NCBI RefSeq assembly: GCF_948329825.1
Contig: NZ_CAOJCM010000001.1
Coordinates: 1,302,001-1,366,000 of the forward strand
Direction: 5' to 3'
Length of the DNA: 64,000 nucleotides
Origin: Paenibacillus sp. JJ-100
GTDB taxonomy: Bacteria > Bacillota > Bacilli > Paenibacillales > Paenibacillaceae
The notes beneath the pieces were generated by a model. It did not search any database and was not told the DNA's origin. It was given only the letters and a program-made list of their open reading frames with translations. A program made the position numbers and the translations under genes. Positions 18,561 through 28,632 of this stretch are shown here, piece by piece. Within the stretch, counting starts at the first letter, position 1, and each line of letters begins with the position of its first letter.

Positions 18561-19031
18561 TCATTTGGGCATATTATATATGATCAGATTATTGTACTTA
18601 TCTGCATGTTTTTGTTCATCCAAAATAATACCCCACACCGTGTCTTTGTAGATTCCGTAGGGTAGACCAAACCAAATTCTTCTGTACTTCTCAACCGCAG
18701 CAAGTTCGCCTTGGAATGCCTTTTGTAGGCCAGCAAGATAAGAAGTGACATTTTCGGGAGCTTCACTGCTCACACCTATAATCTCTTGCCCCGAGAGATC
18801 CTTGTACATTTCTCTGAACATTTGATTATGTCCGCGTTCATCATTACGAATACCTGTAATGATAGCAGCTTGATAAGGATCAGGAGCCATGCGAATAAGC
18901 GCATCATAAAACATTTCATCGTTTCGTTCGCCTTGAACAGCCGATTTCATTAATTCCAACGCTTCAGCAGTGGATGTTGCCCATACAGGTGTAAAAGGTT
19001 TTCTGTAGAAATAAGGATACTCTGCGTACAT
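18561..19031 (-). CDS. Ferritin-like di-iron protein
   Basis: A 156-residue helical protein. It has an early Glu (QGERNDEMFYDAL), a first ExxH (RNDERGHNQMF), a later Glu (FQGELAAVEKY) and a second ExxH (LDEQKHADKYNNL), which is the ligand pattern of a four-helix di-iron bundle as in rubrerythrin. No rubredoxin-like CxxC domain is present. The exact reaction is unknown; oxidative-stress or iron roles are usual for the fold, and related proteins are common in spore formers. The ATG at 19031 has ATGGAGGG upstream; an in-frame start at 19052 lies before that site. Confidence 0.82.
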   Translation of the reverse strand: MYAEYPYFYRKPFTPVWATSTAEALELMKSAVQGERNDEMFYDALIRMAPDPYQAAIITGIRNDERGHNQMFREMYKDLSGQEIIGVSSEAPENVTSYLAGLQKAFQGELAAVEKYRRIWFGLPYGIYKDTVWGIILDEQKHADKYNNLIIYNMPK

Positions 19032-19134
19032 GTTAATTCCCTCCATAACCATGATGAGTTAGAGTATGCACATACGCCTAGGCATGTTAACCTACTAATT
19101 ATTTTTCATTGAGCCAGACCGAATCTTCATTCCC

Positions 19135-19605
19135 TTAATAATTAGAACCAGGAGCCGAATGGTCCGGGGACGTTATCCTCAACAGTTTACTGTAACCGTA
19201 GGCAAGTACAAACGGCAGAAAATAGGACCAGTACGTCCAGAAGATATTCCAACCGTTGAAATAAACAACATGTCCCATCATTTTGCCGATCCACTCGATT
19301 ACTGTTAATAAGAGTGCGGCAACAACAATAGACAGCCACGGCCTGGCTTGTTTGACCAGAATCATGTACATCATCACACAGCCTGCAATCGGATATATCC
19401 CAAGATCCATCGGAAGGGCAGCATAAGACTGATTGCGTGTGTTCGGGAGGATGTTCCAGAAAAAATTAAAACCGACACTGTTAATACAAGCAGATAGAGC
19501 TACACCAAGAGGATAATAGATAACGATGAGTCTATAATGCCCTCGTAAGATCCATAAACCTAACAGTAGGGGGATAATCATTCCTATAATCACGTTAACC
19601 AGCAT
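19135..19605 (-). CDS. CBO0543-like integral membrane protein
   Basis: A 156-residue protein with about five hydrophobic segments and the pattern seen in CBO0543-family proteins of spore formers: an early LWILRG, a central LPMDLGIYPIAGCVMMY, then VIEWIGKMMGHVVYFNGWNIFWTYWSYFLPF. The function of the family is not known. The ATG at 19605 is chosen because TTGGAGGAAAAC lies directly upstream; the in-frame TTG at 19620 is part of that site. It neighbours another small membrane protein and a ferritin-like gene on the same strand. Confidence 0.75.
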   Translation of the reverse strand: MLVNVIIGMIIPLLLGLWILRGHYRLIVIYYPLGVALSACINSVGFNFFWNILPNTRNQSYAALPMDLGIYPIAGCVMMYMILVKQARPWLSIVVAALLLTVIEWIGKMMGHVVYFNGWNIFWTYWSYFLPFVLAYGYSKLLRITSPDHSAPGSNY

Positions 19606-19668
19606 ATTGTTTTCCTCCAAATTCTAGCTGCCGTTCTGACTCTGAGCTCTACGTGTGTAGAAATTACC

Positions 19669-19857
19669 CTAATCCGTCGTTTTTTTCTGTTCAAGCAGAC
19701 GGTTCACCTTATCTGTTAGAGCATCCAATTTTCGATCATAGTGTCTGTAGGTGTACCATCCGATAACCGCTTTGACTGCAAAAAAGAGCACTGCTGCGAT
19801 GATCACCAAAATATAGTTATGGGCAATATGTTTTAACCAATCATTAATGTGCTGCAT
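19669..19857 (-). CDS. Small single-span membrane protein, hypothetical
   Basis: A 62-residue protein with one hydrophobic helix (NYILVIIAAVLFFAVKAVIGW) followed by a charged helical tail with heptad-like spacing (YDRKLDALTDKVNRLLEQKK), suggesting a short coiled coil on one side of the membrane. GGGGGTT lies before the ATG. It precedes the CBO0543-like gene by 63 bases on the same strand and could be co-transcribed. No family recognised. Confidence 0.65.
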   Translation of the reverse strand: MQHINDWLKHIAHNYILVIIAAVLFFAVKAVIGWYTYRHYDRKLDALTDKVNRLLEQKKTTD

Positions 19858-19959
19858 TGTTTACAACCCCCGTCGCATACGTGTGTCATTTGGTTAAGAT
19901 GCCCATTAAATCTTAAGATAATTCATAAAAGCTAATAAGATCCTTTTGCGTAGAAAGTG

Positions 19960-20007
19960 TTGCTTTTTGTCGAAATCCATGCTACAGTAGCCATGTAAAC
20001 GTTTATA
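19960..20007 (+). promoter_or_regulatory. bglP promoter with overlapping cre site
   Basis: TTGCTT at 19960-19965 and TACAGT at 19983-19988 have a 17-base spacer. TGTAAACGTTTATA at 19994-20007 is a strong CcpA cre match lying at the predicted transcription start. Catabolite repression by blocking the polymerase is expected. Confidence 0.7.
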
Positions 20008-20041
20008 TTTGCTTTAAACAACATCATATATGATTCAATTT

Positions 20042-20122
20042 GGCGTGTTACTGTTCGGCAGGCAAGGCTTAAATTGGGTGGTTTGTATATTTATTATACC
20101 CGCCCAATTTAGGCCTTTTTTT
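20042..20122 (+). promoter_or_regulatory. LicT-type RAT antiterminator and overlapping terminator
   Basis: TGTTACTG followed by GGCAGGCAAGG matches the ribonucleic antiterminator sequence bound by BglG/LicT proteins. Its 3' end overlaps the left arm of a terminator (GGCTTAAATTGGGTGG at about 20066 pairing with CCGCCCAATTTAGGCC, then seven T). RNA binding by the antiterminator would prevent the terminator and allow bglP transcription. Confidence 0.9.
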
Positions 20123-20150
20123 ATGCACAATTTCAGGGTGAGGTGTTTAG

Positions 20151-22067
20151 ATGAATTACAAAGAGACCGCTAAGACGATACTTGAAAAGATAGGCGGACA
20201 AGAAAATATCAATGATTTTCTCCACTGTTCCACCCGGTTAAGAATTCATTTGAAAGATCCAAAACAAGCAAAGACCGAAGAAATTAAAGCCATGGACGCA
20301 GTTATGGGCGCGGTATACAGCGGAGGACAATATCAGATTATTATCGGCAATGATGTAAGCTATGTATATAATGAGCTCAAGCAAATGATCAACATAACTA
20401 CGAATGAAAATCCGGAGCCAAATAAGAAAAGAGATATGAGTTTCAAAGGCTTGTTTGAGAGCTTTGCCGGATTGATTACGGGAATTTTCCAGCCGATCAT
20501 TCCAGCAATCGCAGCGGCGGGGATGTTTAAAGCTTTGCTTTTACTGTGCACATCGCTTGGTATACTCTCTAAAGAAAGTCAGATATACGCATTATTGCTT
20601 AATATCGCTGATTCAGCGTTTTATTTTCTGCCTGTATTGCTGGCATACTCAAGTGCACAGAAATTCAAAACTAACCCTTATATTGCTGCTACACTAGCCG
20701 GGGTTCTACTACATCCTAAAATGATTGCATTACTTGGAGGAGAAGTACCCGTACAAATCGCTGGTATTCCTGTACCGAATATCAGCTATGCGTCCAGCGT
20801 TTTACCCATCATTCTGACCGTATGGCTCATGTCTTATGTCGAGAAATTCGCTGATCGGATCTCTCCAGGACCAGTGAAGATCTTCCTTAAACCTCTTATT
20901 GTTATTCTTGTCATGGCACCACTGGCACTCACGGTTCTGGGGCCAATTGGTAACTATTTAGGTATAGGGTTGTCTGACGGGTTATTCTGGATCCAAGGTA
21001 AAATCGGTTGGTTAACCGTTGTAATATTGGCTGTATTCCTTCCATTTATCGTGATGTTCGGCATGCACAAAGTGTTTTATCCCGTTATTTTCGCAGCCAT
21101 GGTTTCACCAGGATATGAAACATTGATTCATAGTGCGATGCTTTCTTCTAATATGGCGCAAGGAGCTGGAGCACTTGCTGTCTGGTACTTGGCTAAAGAT
21201 AAAAAATTAAAACAAGTTGCTTTACCGGCCGGTATATCTGGATTGTTCGGTATTACCGAACCAGCCCTGTACGGAGTACATTTACGTCTCAAACGCACTC
21301 TGGTAGCTTGTATGATTGGTGCAGGGTCAGCGGGACTTTTTGCTGGTATTGTCAACTTGAAAGCTTATGCAGCAGTAGGGCCGGGGCTTGCTTCCTTACC
21401 GATGTTTATCGGGGCTGAAAATAACTTTACCTATGCGCTCATTACCGCAGCTATTTCGATCGTTGTTACTCCAATTGCCGTTTATTTCATTGGCTTTAAT
21501 GATCCTGCAACAGCAGATACGGCAATCGATCCATCTGGTAAACATCCTGAATCTGGTGATTCTAATAAAGTAGAGACTATATTAGCAGCGCCAAAGAAAG
21601 AGAAACTTCATTCAAGACGGGTTGTTTTCTCCCCGATTGAAGGAGAGGTGATACCGTTAAAAGCGGTGAACGATGAAGCGTTTTCCCAAGAAGCGATGGG
21701 GAAAGGTATGGCGATTAAACCTGCCAAGGGGCAAGTCGTTGCTCCCTTCGATGGAACAGTGCAAACCGTATTTCGAACAAAACATTCCATCGGCTTGAAA
21801 TCACTAGATGGCATTGAACTTCTAATTCACATCGGAATTGATACCGTCAAATTAAAAGGGCAACATTTCAATGTTATTGTCGAAGAAGGAGACACTGTGA
21901 AACATGGTCAACTTCTGATTGAATTCGATATGGAAGCCATTGAAAAAGCAGGCTTTGACACAACAACACCGATTATTGTAACAAACAGTGGTGATTATCT
22001 TGAAATCCTTGGACATGAGAAATCCGAACAAATAGGACATGAGACGCCACTTATAACCATTTTGTAA
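20151..22067 (+). CDS. bglP: PTS beta-glucoside transporter EIIBCA
   Basis: Imports and phosphorylates aryl-beta-glucosides or cellobiose-like sugars. The 638-residue fusion has the order EIIB (phospho-Cys26 in DFLHCSTRLR), the EIIC membrane domain (about 100-450, with the GITEPALYGVHLRLKR signature), and EIIA (from about 485; phospho-His560 in LLIHIGIDTVKLKG). Domain order and length match BglP of bacilli. It begins the bglP-licT-bglH operon and is controlled by the upstream RAT/terminator and cre site. GGTGAGGTG precedes the ATG. The exact sugar cannot be assigned, but the partner phospho-beta-glucosidase supports a beta-glucoside. Confidence 0.95.
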   Translation: MNYKETAKTILEKIGGQENINDFLHCSTRLRIHLKDPKQAKTEEIKAMDAVMGAVYSGGQYQIIIGNDVSYVYNELKQMINITTNENPEPNKKRDMSFKGLFESFAGLITGIFQPIIPAIAAAGMFKALLLLCTSLGILSKESQIYALLLNIADSAFYFLPVLLAYSSAQKFKTNPYIAATLAGVLLHPKMIALLGGEVPVQIAGIPVPNISYASSVLPIILTVWLMSYVEKFADRISPGPVKIFLKPLIVILVMAPLALTVLGPIGNYLGIGLSDGLFWIQGKIGWLTVVILAVFLPFIVMFGMHKVFYPVIFAAMVSPGYETLIHSAMLSSNMAQGAGALAVWYLAKDKKLKQVALPAGISGLFGITEPALYGVHLRLKRTLVACMIGAGSAGLFAGIVNLKAYAAVGPGLASLPMFIGAENNFTYALITAAISIVVTPIAVYFIGFNDPATADTAIDPSGKHPESGDSNKVETILAAPKKEKLHSRRVVFSPIEGEVIPLKAVNDEAFSQEAMGKGMAIKPAKGQVVAPFDGTVQTVFRTKHSIGLKSLDGIELLIHIGIDTVKLKGQHFNVIVEEGDTVKHGQLLIEFDMEAIEKAGFDTTTPIIVTNSGDYLEILGHEKSEQIGHETPLITIL

Positions 22068-22110
22068 TAATATGGGGTGAAATTCACCCTGAACGTAGAG
22101 GAGCATGGAT

Positions 22111-22950
22111 ATGAGAGTAGTTAAGGTTCTCAATACTAGTATTGTTTTGGCCAAACGTAATGACAGTAAAGAGGTTATTGCCATGGGCAAGGGAATCGGA
22201 TTCAGGAGCAGGCCAGGGGACATCATTAACGAAAGTGAAATTGAAAAAGTTTACGTCGTTGAGAATGAAGGGATGTCCTCCGATATGACTGCGCTGATGA
22301 AAGAGACGCCGAAAGAGTATTTAATTTTGGCAGACGAAATCATATCCTATGCGAAACAAGTATTATCGCGGGATCTCAGTGATAATCTATACTTTTCGTT
22401 AACAGACCACCTTCATATGGCTGCCAAACGTTTCAAATCGAATATTACGATACAAAATCGAATGTTATGGGAAGTGCAGAAATTTTACCCACAAGAATTT
22501 CTCATTGGGAAGCAGGCACTGAAATTTATAAAAGATAGACTGGAACTTGATCTTCCTGAAGAAGAGGCAGCTAACATCGCCTTCCACCTGGTCAATGCAC
22601 AGCAGACGGAGCAGAACATGAGCCAGGTCATGATGATGACAAACACCGTGAAGGATATTCTTAACATTATTCGTATTCATTATGGAATTGAACTGGACAC
22701 CTTAAGCATTAACTATTCTCGCTTTTTAACCCATTTACAGTTTTTTGTTCAGCGATTACTGGAGAACACGATGCTTGAATCCAAAGATGATGAATTGCTT
22801 GAGCGAATCTCTAACAAATATCCAGAAGAAAGTAACTGTGTTTCCAAGATCAATAATTATATCGGCGCGAAATTTGAACGCTATATGTCTAAGGAAGAGA
22901 GATTGTATCTCATCATTCACATTAGCCGTGTGATGGACAGAGCGCATTAA
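22111..22950 (+). CDS. licT: BglG/LicT-family transcription antiterminator
   Basis: A 279-residue RNA-binding antiterminator: CAT domain at 1-55 (MRVVKVLNTSIVLAKRNDS), then two PRD domains with the phosphorylatable His residues in DHLHMAAKRF, IAFHLVNAQ, FLTHLQFF and IIHISRV all present. It should bind the RAT upstream of bglP when unphosphorylated at PRD1, so it is switched on by the substrate via the EII it controls. The ATG at 22111 is chosen because AGAGGA is 8 bases upstream; an ATG at 22105 is too close. It lies between bglP and bglH in one operon. Confidence 0.95.
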   Translation: MRVVKVLNTSIVLAKRNDSKEVIAMGKGIGFRSRPGDIINESEIEKVYVVENEGMSSDMTALMKETPKEYLILADEIISYAKQVLSRDLSDNLYFSLTDHLHMAAKRFKSNITIQNRMLWEVQKFYPQEFLIGKQALKFIKDRLELDLPEEEAANIAFHLVNAQQTEQNMSQVMMMTNTVKDILNIIRIHYGIELDTLSINYSRFLTHLQFFVQRLLENTMLESKDDELLERISNKYPEESNCVSKINNYIGAKFERYMSKEERLYLIIHISRVMDRAH

Positions 22951-24420
<1,470 letters not shown>

Positions 24421-24430
24421 CTAACGACAG

Positions 24431-24457
24431 AAGGGTGAACAACGGTTCACCCTTTTT
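24431..24457 (+). terminator. Terminator of the bgl operon
   Basis: AAGGGTGAAC pairs with GTTCACCCTT around AACG, followed by TTTATT. Confidence 0.9.
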
Positions 24458-24569
24458 ATTAATAAATAATAGAATGTATGATTGCTTTTTCGACGCAAAA
24501 TGTTGCAAAGTGAATGTATTTATGTTGGAATGAGATGAACGTTGACAATGAAGAAGGATCGTGAGGTAA

Positions 24570-25316
<747 letters not shown>

Positions 25317-25352
25317 TTTCATGGTCCGATAAATAATTGAAAAGATTAACTG

Positions 25353-25384
25353 AAAAGCCGATTCCACATCAGGAATCGGCTTTT
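25353..25384 (+). terminator. Terminator after map
   Basis: AAAAGCCGATTCC pairs perfectly with GGAATCGGCTTTT around a 6-base loop. Confidence 0.9.
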
Positions 25385-25479
25385 GACTTGTAGAACCGTT
25401 AAGCATAATACCACTTTGGTGCAAACTCTTTGCATTATTAAAGTTTCCATATTCGTGAAACGAATTAAGAAGTAGTTTT

Positions 25480-26691
25480 TTATACAAGCGGTCTGGTCTG
25501 CAAATACATATCCATATCCGGGCTGGAGCCGTGCAATATGTGATCCGTTACAATCTTGGCCAGCACGCCGTTATATACTGTTCCGTTGTCACCGTATGCC
25601 ATAATCACATAACAATGCGGATATGACTCATATTGACCAATTACCGGCAGGCCGTCATGTGTCCCACCGTAGAATGCACCTAAGTAATATTCTGGTTCCA
25701 CTTGAATCGTCGGAAATAGCTTGGTAAACTCGTTAATCAGTTTATCTTTACTTGCCAGAATTTTGGAATCCCTTGTTTCGGCGTAGGCTGTATCTTTATC
25801 CATGCCACCTATGATAATACGGTTATCTGGGGTCGTGCGCATGTAAACATATGGACGTGCTGTTTCCCATATTAATGTACGTTGGTACCACTGATCCAAG
25901 TCGGATACGGGTTTGGTAATAACAGCATAGGAGCTGGATAGTGTCGCATTTTTCTCCACCTTAAAATCTTGATCTTCGTACCCTGCGGCGATAATGACAT
26001 GTTTGGCACGAATTTCTCTGCGTTCTTTCGTGTAGAAAATAGCTGAATCTGGTTCAAAACGTTTACCCGATATTTCAGTTTCCTCGTAGATTCGTACGCC
26101 TTCTGCTTTGGCTTTTTCCAAAAGTCCATATACAAATTTTAACGGGTTCATCTCCGCATCATTATAATAATAAAGCGCAGCTGATTTAGAGAAGGGGTAT
26201 GCTCTAGATATACGCTGTTCATCCCACAATTCTACGTTAAATCCATGTTTCTGTAGAAGCGCATATTCTTCCTGTAATGATGGGATATCTTCTTTGTAAC
26301 TAGCATAGTACAGACTGTCACGCCGAATAAAATCAGGTTCAATCGGAAGTTGACTGCTTATTTGCTCAATATGATTGATCGATTGCTCACACAGCTTCAG
26401 ATGACGGGCGGCTATATCTTCACCGAATGTATGTTTCAAAGATACAAAGCTTTTCTCTCCAGCATACTGAATTAATGCAGTATTAGAGCTTGTGCTGCCT
26501 TCTCCAACCTTGCGCTTGTCCACCACAACAACGGATAATCCTTGATTACATAAAAAATGAGCACACTGTGCACCCGAACTGCCCGCACCGATAATCAGAA
26601 CATCACAGACAATATTCTCCTCCAGCTTCGGGTAAGAAGGAGGGGATGCTACTGTGGTTGGCCAATATAATTTTCCGCTCTGCAGATCCAT
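25480..26691 (-). CDS. FAD-dependent oxidoreductase (DAO family)
   Basis: A 403-residue glycine/D-amino-acid-oxidase-like flavoprotein. The N-terminal dinucleotide fold has GxGxxG (VLIIGAGSSGAQCAHFL) ending in an acidic/basic pair (VVVVDKRKVGEGST). The C-terminal part has the family GAFYGGTHDGLPVIGQ and MAYGDNGTVYNGVLAKIV, which close over the FAD. Spacing resembles YurR-like proteins rather than glycerol-3-phosphate dehydrogenases. No cysteine cluster for an iron-sulfur centre is seen. The substrate amine is unknown. AAGGAG precedes the ATG. It stands as a single gene, convergent with map. Confidence 0.88.
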   Translation of the reverse strand: MDLQSGKLYWPTTVASPPSYPKLEENIVCDVLIIGAGSSGAQCAHFLCNQGLSVVVVDKRKVGEGSTSSNTALIQYAGEKSFVSLKHTFGEDIAARHLKLCEQSINHIEQISSQLPIEPDFIRRDSLYYASYKEDIPSLQEEYALLQKHGFNVELWDEQRISRAYPFSKSAALYYYNDAEMNPLKFVYGLLEKAKAEGVRIYEETEISGKRFEPDSAIFYTKERREIRAKHVIIAAGYEDQDFKVEKNATLSSSYAVITKPVSDLDQWYQRTLIWETARPYVYMRTTPDNRIIIGGMDKDTAYAETRDSKILASKDKLINEFTKLFPTIQVEPEYYLGAFYGGTHDGLPVIGQYESYPHCYVIMAYGDNGTVYNGVLAKIVTDHILHGSSPDMDMYLQTRPLV

Positions 26692-26757
26692 CTCGATCTC
26701 TCCTTAGATATATTCGGTACGTAGTATGGGCACTTTACTGGAAGTCAATACAATAAA

Positions 26758-26788
26758 CCCCCTTTCTTTCAATTGAAAGAATAGGGGG
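26758..26788 (-). terminator. Terminator of the alkaline phosphatase gene
   Basis: CCCCC and GGGGG flank TTCTTTCAATTGAAAGAA; read on the minus strand the hairpin is followed by TTTATTG. It sits about 55 bases after the phosphatase stop. Confidence 0.75.
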
Positions 26789-26841
26789 CTGCATGAAAAT
26801 AGATGAGATTTGATGAGTTATTTCACACATCTATTTATCTT

Positions 26842-28200
26842 TTACTTTGCTTTTTTCAAAATGTCGAAAATGACTTTAGCGTTATCCGTATTATCAATCA
26901 ATCCAGAGAAGCGGTCACTTCCCGGACCATAAGCGTACACAGGTACATCTTCACCTGTATGGCCGCCCGTTGTCCACCCTGTGAAAGAACGGTTATTAAT
27001 AATAGCTTCGATTGCATTGTCAATTTCGGTAACATCTGTACTTTGAGCAGCATCCTTCACGGATTGGATCTCTTCAGTTGTCAACTTGAGTTTGAGATAT
27101 TTTTTCAGAGTTTCTTCAACAGAAGCTCCTTTGGCAATCTGAGCAGCCATGAAGTCAGGGGTACGTGTTGCGGCCTTGATTGGATCAACGAAGAAATTAT
27201 ATTCACCATCTTTGCCGAGTGTAAGGCCACCAGTAGAGTGGTCAGCAGTAGCTACTACAAGGGTATGACCATCTTTTTTCGCGAAGTCGATCGCTGCCTT
27301 GAAAGCTTTGGCGAAATCCTCCATTTCACTCATAGCTCCAACGATATCATTATCATGACCTGCCCAGTCAATCTGACTACCTTCTACCATAAGGAAGAAA
27401 CCATTTTTGTTTGTTTTCAGGCGATCGATAGCCGAATTCGTCATCTCTGCTAGGGAAGGCGTTGCATTCGTACGATCAATATATTTATCCAGACCGCCAT
27501 CTGCAAACAGACCGAGGACTTGTTTGTTTTTGTTCGCAAGCAAAGATGCACGGTCGGTTACATAACTATAACCTGCTTTTTGGAACTCTTTTGTAAGATC
27601 ACGGTCTTTGCGAACAAAATTGGTTTTTCCTCCGCCCAAAAGGACATCAACCTTGTGTTTTCCATTAATCATTTCGTCGAAATAGTCGTTTGCAATAGCA
27701 TCCATGTTTTTGCGGCTGATATCATGAGCACCAAAGGCAGCTGGGGTTGCGTGAGTGATCTCCGACGTGGCTACCAGACCTGTGGATTTACCGATTTGTT
27801 TAGCTTGCTCCAATACCGTTTTCACGGACTTTTGATGCGTGTCCACTGCGATTGCTGCATTATATGTTTTCACACCAGATGACATGGCAGTTGCTGCAGA
27901 AGCGGAATCGGTAACATTTTGCTTGTCATCATCAGGGTAGGTCATTTGAGCACCTACTAGATAAGGGTCAAACACCGTTTTTTCCATCATTTTGGTCGAA
28001 GGGTTATCTTTCATGTAACGGTAAGCAGAGGTATATGTAGTTCCCATACCATCTCCGATCAGAAAAATAATATTTTTGATTTCTTTTTTCTCTGGGCCTG
28101 CGGCATAAGCGGTACTTGCTTGTCCAACAGACAAGAGGGAAGAGGCTGATACAGCCAAGGTAAGGGCTAATGCTGGCCATGCTTTTTTGGTTAATTTCAA
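26842..28200 (-). CDS. Secreted alkaline phosphatase
   Basis: Hydrolyses phosphate monoesters outside the cell. The 452-residue precursor has a signal peptide (about 1-33, cut near AYAAG), metal site Asp in IIFLIGDGMG, nucleophile Ser99 in NVTDSASAATAM, and later metal ligands in EGSQIDWAGHDND and VVATADHSTGG, with the final His in WTTGGHTGEDVPVYAYGPG. Size and motifs match the PhoA/PhoB type of bacilli, which lacks some E. coli insertions. PhoP-like repeats lie upstream, so phosphate starvation control is expected. The ATG at 28200 is preceded by a GGAGG site. Confidence 0.95.
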   Translation of the reverse strand: MKLTKKAWPALALTLAVSASSLLSVGQASTAYAAGPEKKEIKNIIFLIGDGMGTTYTSAYRYMKDNPSTKMMEKTVFDPYLVGAQMTYPDDDKQNVTDSASAATAMSSGVKTYNAAIAVDTHQKSVKTVLEQAKQIGKSTGLVATSEITHATPAAFGAHDISRKNMDAIANDYFDEMINGKHKVDVLLGGGKTNFVRKDRDLTKEFQKAGYSYVTDRASLLANKNKQVLGLFADGGLDKYIDRTNATPSLAEMTNSAIDRLKTNKNGFFLMVEGSQIDWAGHDNDIVGAMSEMEDFAKAFKAAIDFAKKDGHTLVVATADHSTGGLTLGKDGEYNFFVDPIKAATRTPDFMAAQIAKGASVEETLKKYLKLKLTTEEIQSVKDAAQSTDVTEIDNAIEAIINNRSFTGWTTGGHTGEDVPVYAYGPGSDRFSGLIDNTDNAKVIFDILKKAK

Positions 28201-28304
28201 AATAATTCCTCCTTAGAATATATCAATATGAATGCATGAAGCTTTATTCATTTGTTGGTCCTTATGAAGATTAGCATCCATCTGTAAAAAAAAACCACTA
28301 CAAT

Positions 28305-28408
28305 TGTAAGATAATTGTAAAATAACATATGTCATAAATAGAGTATAATCACAAAATAAACGAATAAAATTAGTATTCAATCCGTAAATAGTTCGTAAAT
28401 AATGTGAA
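28305..28408 (-). promoter_or_regulatory. Candidate PhoP-binding repeats upstream of the phosphatase
   Basis: Read toward the phosphatase gene, TTTACA (28321-28316) and CTTACA (28310-28305) are spaced 11 bases apart, as are two TTTACG copies (28399-28394 and 28388-28383), with TTCACA at 28408-28403. TT(A/T/C)ACA at 11-base period is the known PhoP box pattern of bacilli. Confidence 0.55.
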
Positions 28409-28424
28409 CAAGGACGTATTTTCA

Positions 28425-28580
28425 TTGACAATGGGGCTCATATTTAATAAAATTCGAAATGGACATCAGGTTAGAAATAGAAAAGGTTATCCTATCTTTA
28501 ATTCGGAGTTATACAGATCCTAATGACGAATATAGGAGCTTTAGAGATCAATTCCTATATGTGATTGGGATTTTTTGTTT
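28425..28580 (+). promoter_or_regulatory. Promoter and structured leader with terminator-like hairpin before the purine permease
   Basis: TTGACA at 28425-28430 and TAAAAT at 28448-28453 have a 17-base spacer, giving a leader of about 170 bases. AATTCC at about 28551 can pair with GGGATT just before TTTTTT at 28571, a terminator shape. ATATAGGA at 28530 can instead pair with TCCTATAT at 28553 or with upstream TCCTAT/TCCTA copies, so alternative folds exist. I do not see the purine riboswitch core; the ligand, if any, is unknown. Confidence 0.45.
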
Positions 28581-28632
28581 TTCCTTTAAGGATTCGGGAA
28601 GAAAACTATGAAAGTTGGAGGCTGGCTTTAAG

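Noticed and set aside
26803-27453. 216-residue frame antisense to the alkaline phosphatase
   Set aside because: The phosphatase has all active-site motifs; the opposite frame has none.
28425-28560. Purine riboswitch before the permease
   Set aside because: The conserved TATA...GTTTCTACC core was not found, so it is reported only as an unexplained leader.
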